A stretch of DNA of 64,000 nt from contig CAZCVE010000034.1 in assembly GCA_964502175.1 (NCBI GenBank), positions 1 to 64,000 of the forward strand, written 5' to 3'. Made by a program: the position numbers and the translations under genes. Source of the DNA: JAFLCL01 sp964502175. Lineage in GTDB: Bacteria > Myxococcota_A > Polyangia > Polyangiales > Sandaracinaceae. The notes under the pieces are model-generated. The model did not search any database, was not told the origin of the DNA, and saw nothing but the letters and a program-made list of their open reading frames with translations. Shown one piece after another: positions 60,325-64,000 of the stretch (position 1 is the first letter of the stretch; each line of letters starts with the position of its first letter).

Positions 60325-62816
60325 CCGCCGAGCTCGACGACGGTCATGCGATCTCCGCCCTCTTCGAAGCTCCCGGGACGAAAGCGCTTCACGTAGCGGC
60401 TCGCAGTCTTGAGGTACTCGCGCACCGCGTCGCGCAGCGCGCCAGTGCCCACGCCGTGCACGATGAAGCCGACGGACGTCGAGTCGCCATAGAGCCGATC
60501 GAGGAACGTCTCGGTCATCGTCACCGCATCATCGACGCGGAGGCCGCGGAGATCGAGGGTGTTCGAGTCCGTCTGGATCGCGCGGCGCGGTGACTCGCGC
60601 GGCTCGTCGCGCGACGCAGCGTCGCGAGCGTCGCGGGCCGGCGCGTCATCGCGGGGGGCGCTGCGTGATCCCTCGGCCCCTCGCGAGCGCTGGGCTTCCT
60701 TGGACGGACGCAGCTCGTCGAGCTCGACCCAGAGCTTCACGGCGCCGGCCGCCACGCGCACGCGCCCCTTGGTCGGGCCTTCGACGATCTCCACCTCGGC
60801 CTTGAGGCGGGGCACGAAGAGGCGCTGTCCGACCGCGAGCTCTTCGGCCTGCGGCGCGCGGCCCGCAGGCTCGACCTTCTCGGGCGCGAGCGCGGAGCCG
60901 ATGTCGCCACCTTCTGCCGCGAGCAGCGCAGCGCGCTCCACCGCAGCCTTCGCGGCCTCGATCAACCCCGCGTCGGTGGGGCTCTTGCGCATCGACTGAC
61001 GCGCCGCGCGGACCTCGTCGCGGGTCTCACGGATCAGCGCCAGCAAGCGCTCGCCTTCGAGCGAGAGGCGCGTCTTGTCGCGCTGCTTGATCTTGTCGAG
61101 CTCGCCCTCGATGCGCTCGCGGACCTCTGCGGCCTGACGCTGCTCGCGATCCATCGCCTCGCGGCTCTGGCGCACGGCGTCGTGCTCGGACTCGAGCTTG
61201 CGAACGAGCGCGTCGAAGGTGCGCGCTTGCTCGGGCAAGAGCTCGCGCGCGCGCTCGATGACCAGCGGATCGAGACCGAAGCGCGCGGCCACCGCGAGCG
61301 CCGACGAGGCGCCGGGGACGTCCATGCGGACGTGGAACGTGGGCGACATCGTCTGCACGTCGAAGCCCACCGACGCGTTGCGGAAGCGCGTGTCCGAGAG
61401 CGCCATCGCCTTGAGCGGCTCGTAGTGCGTGGTCACGCCGACGGCCGCGCCGCGACGGCAGAGCGAGTCGACGATCGCGCACGCCAGCGCCGCGCCTTCA
61501 CCCGGATCCGTGCCGGTGGCGACCTCGTCGAGGAGCACGAGCGTGCGCGGTCCCGCGAGGTCGAGCGTGCGCGCCATCGACCGCACGTGGGCCGAGAAGG
61601 TCGAGAGGTTCTTCTGCATCGACTGCTCGTCGCCGACGTCCGAGAGGACCGCGTCGAAGAAGCCGACCTTGGCGCCCTCTTGCGCGGGCGTGGGGAGGCC
61701 CGCGCGCGCCATCAGCGCGACCATGCCCAGGAGCTTGAGCGCGACGGTCTTGCCGCCCGCGTTCGGCCCCGAGAGCACCAGCGCCTGCCCCGCCGCGATC
61801 GAGAGGTCGTTCGGCACCACGGCGACGCCGTCGAGCGAGAGCAGCGGATGTCGTCCCGCGGTGAGCTCGATGCGCGGCTCCGCGAGGATCTCGGGGGGCC
61901 ACGCGCGGAGATCGTCGGCGAGGCGCGCGCTCGCGTCGCGCAGGTCGGCGAGGTCGAGCGCGTCGAGCGCGGCGCCGAGCTCGGGGGCGCGCTCGCGCAC
62001 GAGGTCCGAGAGCTGCGCGAGGATGCGGAGCTCTTCGCGGTGCATCTCGGAGGTCGCGAGGGTCAGCCGGTTCTGCTGCTCGACCACCGCGCGCGGCTCG
62101 ACGAACGCGGTCGCACCGCTCGAGCTCGTGCCGTGCACGATGCCCGGGATCTTGTCGTGCGCGTCGGTGCGCACGGGGATCACGTAGCGGCCGTCGCGCT
62201 GGGTGAGGAAGCGGTCCGAGATCACCGCCTCGTGCTCGAGGAGCATCTGCTCGAGGCGCGAGACGATGCGCGCCCGCAGGCCCGCGACCTCGCTGCGGAG
62301 TCGTCGCAGCTCGGGGCTCGCGTGATCCGCGATCGTCCCGCCGGGCTCGATGCAGGCTGCGATCTCTTCTTCGAGGCCGTCGAGCGCGGGGTCGAGCGCG
62401 CACTGCACGGAGAGGCGCGGAAAGCGCTGCTTTCGTTGCGCGAGGAAGCGGCGGAGCACGCGCGCGGCGCCGAGCGTGGAGCGTACGTTCCAGAGCTCGA
62501 GCGCCTCGAGGACGCCCAGCTTCACGACCCGCGCGAGCGCGCCGCGCACGTCGCGGACGCCATCGAGAGGCAGAGGCTCACCGTCGCGCCTCGCGCGGAG
62601 CGTCTCTTCCGTCTCGGCCATCCACGCGCGCGCTACGTCGAGCGAGCCCGCGAGCGGGAGCGCTTCGCCGTCGTCGCCTCCGAGTCGCGCGCCCAGCGGA
62701 CCGCGACATCGCGAGGCCACCGCCTGGACCAGACGGTCCCACTCGAGGTCGCGGAGGGTCTTGGCTTCGGCGCGCTCGGCGTCGGTCTCGGAGCGCTCGT
62801 GTCGTGTCGAATTCAT
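60321..62816 (-). CDS. mutS2: Endonuclease MutS2
   Basis: An 831-residue MutS2. The coiled-coil/clamp region leads to the ABC-type ATPase with Walker A LSGPNAGGKT, signature STFSAH, Walker B LVLLDEVATGTDPGEGAAL and the H-loop VTTHYEPLKAMA. A Pro/Arg/Ala-rich linker (about 700-745) precedes the C-terminal Smr nuclease domain: LDLRGLRVDDAV, VGFIVHGVGTGALRDAVREYL and MTVVELGG. MutS2 binds recombination intermediates and collided ribosomes and restrains homologous recombination. ATG at 62814-62816 begins NSTRHERSETDAERAEAKTL; the open frame extends upstream but overlaps nothing conserved. Confidence 0.95.
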   Translation of the reverse strand: MNSTRHERSETDAERAEAKTLRDLEWDRLVQAVASRCRGPLGARLGGDDGEALPLAGSLDVARAWMAETEETLRARRDGEPLPLDGVRDVRGALARVVKLGVLEALELWNVRSTLGAARVLRRFLAQRKQRFPRLSVQCALDPALDGLEEEIAACIEPGGTIADHASPELRRLRSEVAGLRARIVSRLEQMLLEHEAVISDRFLTQRDGRYVIPVRTDAHDKIPGIVHGTSSSGATAFVEPRAVVEQQNRLTLATSEMHREELRILAQLSDLVRERAPELGAALDALDLADLRDASARLADDLRAWPPEILAEPRIELTAGRHPLLSLDGVAVVPNDLSIAAGQALVLSGPNAGGKTVALKLLGMVALMARAGLPTPAQEGAKVGFFDAVLSDVGDEQSMQKNLSTFSAHVRSMARTLDLAGPRTLVLLDEVATGTDPGEGAALACAIVDSLCRRGAAVGVTTHYEPLKAMALSDTRFRNASVGFDVQTMSPTFHVRMDVPGASSALAVAARFGLDPLVIERARELLPEQARTFDALVRKLESEHDAVRQSREAMDREQRQAAEVRERIEGELDKIKQRDKTRLSLEGERLLALIRETRDEVRAARQSMRKSPTDAGLIEAAKAAVERAALLAAEGGDIGSALAPEKVEPAGRAPQAEELAVGQRLFVPRLKAEVEIVEGPTKGRVRVAAGAVKLWVELDELRPSKEAQRSRGAEGSRSAPRDDAPARDARDAASRDEPRESPRRAIQTDSNTLDLRGLRVDDAVTMTETFLDRLYGDSTSVGFIVHGVGTGALRDAVREYLKTASRYVKRFRPGSFEEGGDRMTVVELGG

Positions 62817-62901
62817 GGCCGTGCCCCAGAAGAGCTCAGGGAGGAGAGACGAACGGAGTGGGTGTCGAGGAGGCGCGCCGAGGACGCGTGGGCTTCGTGC
62901 T

Positions 62902-62925
62902 CCTGACGGCTCACCTGACGGCTCA
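62902..62925 (-). repeat. 12-bp tandem duplication covering a stop codon
   Basis: CCTGACGGCTCA occurs twice in tandem, at 62902-62913 and 62914-62925; the second copy contains the stop codon (62923-62925) of the small membrane-protein gene. Confidence 0.9.
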
Positions 62926-63126
62926 CGGGGCACCACCAGGGCTGCGCGGCGGAGGCGTGCGCGGTTCCCGCACCTCGAGCGCCTCGACCGTCGTCGTGGG
63001 CAGCGAGCCATCCTTCCGACCACGCCGCGCGACACCGTAGAGGAACATCGCGCTGCCGAACATGAGGGCGCTGAAGACCCCGCACCCCAAGATCGCCCAG
63101 ATGTAGCCGAGGTAGCCGAACGTCAT
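62923..63126 (-). CDS. Small membrane protein
   Basis: A 67-residue protein. One hydrophobic segment (YLGYIWAILGCGVFSALMFGSAMFLYGVA, about 5-33) followed by a basic RRGRKDG, then a Pro-rich tail TPPPRSPGGAP. It reads like a small inner-membrane protein, cytosolic tail outside the helix. ATG at 63124-63126. It lies 106 bp upstream of mutS2 and divergent from the MopE-like gene at 63245. Too short for a family call. Confidence 0.65.
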   Translation of the reverse strand: MTFGYLGYIWAILGCGVFSALMFGSAMFLYGVARRGRKDGSLPTTTVEALEVREPRTPPPRSPGGAP

Positions 63127-63244
63127 GAGGCGCCGACTCTGGCACGGCGGGCGGCGGGCGCATGCCGGTCCGGGCAGGTCGGTCCTCGCACGTTGGCCCT
63201 TCGCTCGCCCCCCTGGACCTCGCCGCCTTTGGTACCATCGAGCG

Positions 63245-64000
63245 GTGACCGGACTTCCTTCGCGCTGCGAGCCTCGCTCGGTGGTCTTCGGCTCGGCGAC
63301 TCGCACGACGTGCGTCGTGCTCCTCGCGGCCTTCCTGTCCGCGCTCGCGGGCGTCGGATGCGCCCAGCAGGAGAACGTGATCCTGCTCGAGGTCATCTCG
63401 CCCGAAGACGTGGGCGACCTGACGATCACGGTGATCCCGCTCGACGGGATGGGCAGCCCCAGCTCGGCGCCGCGTCCCGTGAACCAGACCGCCGCCGAGA
63501 TCCGCGAGACGCCGCTCCACATCGCGATCCGGCTCGAGTCACCCCGCGACGTGATGGTCGTGCTCTCCGCGCCGGGCCCCACGCCCGACGTCACGCTCGT
63601 CGCGCAGCGCTGCTTCGTCGTCACCGGCGTGATGCGCGACTCCGTCTGGCTCGTGGCCCTCGGCGCCAGCGAAGACGCCGATCGCGATCGCTTCCCGCGA
63701 CGGGCCGCCGCGACGTGCGCGCGTCCGTCCGAAGACGGCATGACGCCGGTCCCCTGCGCGGGCGCCGATCCGGTGCTGTGCGCGGCGATGGGCGAGATCG
63801 ACTGCGACGACGACGACGCGGCTCGCTTTCCGGGCGCGATCGAGATGTGCGCCGACCGCATCGATCAAGACTGCGACGGCGTGGACGCGCCGTGCGAGGA
63901 CGCCGACGGCGACGGCTTCAGCGGCTGCCGACCGGGCGCGGTCTGCACGATGGACGAAGAATGCGAGCCGGAGGAGACCTGCGTCGATGGCCGCTGCGCC
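63245..64000 (+). CDS. MopE-like Cys/Asp-rich lipoprotein (3' end beyond window)
   Basis: Open from GTG 63245 to the window edge, 252 codons visible, no stop yet. The signal peptide (TCVVLLAAFLSALAGVGC) has lipobox AGVGC. The next 130 residues are a beta-rich domain (VILLEVISPEDVGDLTITVI, DVMVVLSAPGPTPDVTLVAQRC). From about residue 180 it has the putative metal-binding MopE repeat: IDCDDDDAARFPGAIEMC and RIDQDCDGVDAPCEDADGDG, then a Cys-rich segment. MopE-type repeats bind copper or calcium and are abundant in myxobacterial surface proteins. Confidence 0.85.
   Translation, partial: MTGLPSRCEPRSVVFGSATRTTCVVLLAAFLSALAGVGCAQQENVILLEVISPEDVGDLTITVIPLDGMGSPSSAPRPVNQTAAEIRETPLHIAIRLESPRDVMVVLSAPGPTPDVTLVAQRCFVVTGVMRDSVWLVALGASEDADRDRFPRRAAATCARPSEDGMTPVPCAGADPVLCAAMGEIDCDDDDAARFPGAIEMCADRIDQDCDGVDAPCEDADGDGFSGCRPGAVCTMDEECEPEETCVDGRCA

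Overview
The window is very GC-rich, tightly packed bacterial chromosome. It carries no rRNA, tRNA, CRISPR array or insertion sequence that I can recognise. The gene content points to a myxobacterium (Myxococcota), most likely a Polyangia/Sandaracinus-like lineage. The indicators are a DUF1552/DUF1592 pair, an AgmX/PglI-type C-terminal domain protein, a MopE-like Cys/Asp-rich lipoprotein, an MYXO-CTERM-like C-terminal tail, an OmpA protein with TSP3 calcium repeats, many lipoproteins and a sigma-54 enhancer-binding protein. The taxonomic call is inference from content only. No gene-free gap exceeds about 300 bp.

Layout. 1-2.7 kb (minus): rpoN, hpf and ptsN, the classic sigma-54/nitrogen-PTS neighbourhood; the first 260 bp are unresolved. 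2.8-10.4 kb (minus): a TPR plus dynamin-like GTPase, a giant PHA-synthase-like hydrolase/acyl-CoA-synthetase fusion, a RIC-type iron-sulfur repair protein and a lipoprotein. 10.5-14.5 kb (minus): a small membrane protein with an unusual leader, a Bax1-like nuclease (DUF790), an XPB-type helicase and an OmpR-type regulator, the last three translationally coupled or nearly so. 14.6-22.4 kb (mostly plus): a DUF4126 membrane protein, secreted unknowns, an esterase lipoprotein, an orphan SctL-like type III secretion stator gene, a site-2 protease and a large membrane protein. 22.4-29.5 kb (minus): DUF1232-like protein, OmpA/TSP3 protein and two tandem paralogous lipoproteins.

29.5-38.1 kb (minus) is the most coherent metabolic region: an MCE/MlaD protein with a barrel-like C-terminus, an LPG-synthase/flippase-like membrane protein, a DegT/StrS aminotransferase, an AgmX/PglI-domain protein, myo-inositol-phosphate synthase, a GH3-family acyl-acid amido synthetase and an inositol monophosphatase. 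Together these suggest synthesis of inositol, or an aminoinositol, and its incorporation into an envelope conjugate. 38.3-39.0 kb: a PIN-domain toxin with a Phd-type antitoxin. 39.1-45.4 kb: an alpha/beta hydrolase, small unknowns, class II DAHP synthase and an M3 oligopeptidase. 45.5-46.8 kb: an arrestin/SpoOM-like protein with Met-rich MQPG repeats and two Tudor-like domains. 47.1-52.2 kb (minus): a translationally coupled operon of PAF-acetylhydrolase-like lipoprotein, DUF1592-type cytochrome-like lipoprotein, Tat-exported DUF1552 protein and a lipoprotein. 52.3-55.9 kb: PEGA-type protein, flavin monooxygenase, a small c-type cytochrome with a CX3CH motif and a coiled-coil membrane protein. 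56.0-62.8 kb (minus): a signalling operon (histidine kinase, receiver, H-box protein, sigma-54 activator) downstream of mutS2. The window ends inside a MopE-like lipoprotein gene.

The least expected signals are: a roughly 70-nt conserved leader with a perfect hairpin placed identically before two unrelated genes; several tandem duplications anchored on gene 3' ends (14 bp x6.7, 95 bp x2, 12 bp x2, and an in-frame 18 bp x2); and the inositol/GH3/aminotransferase/flippase neighbourhood.
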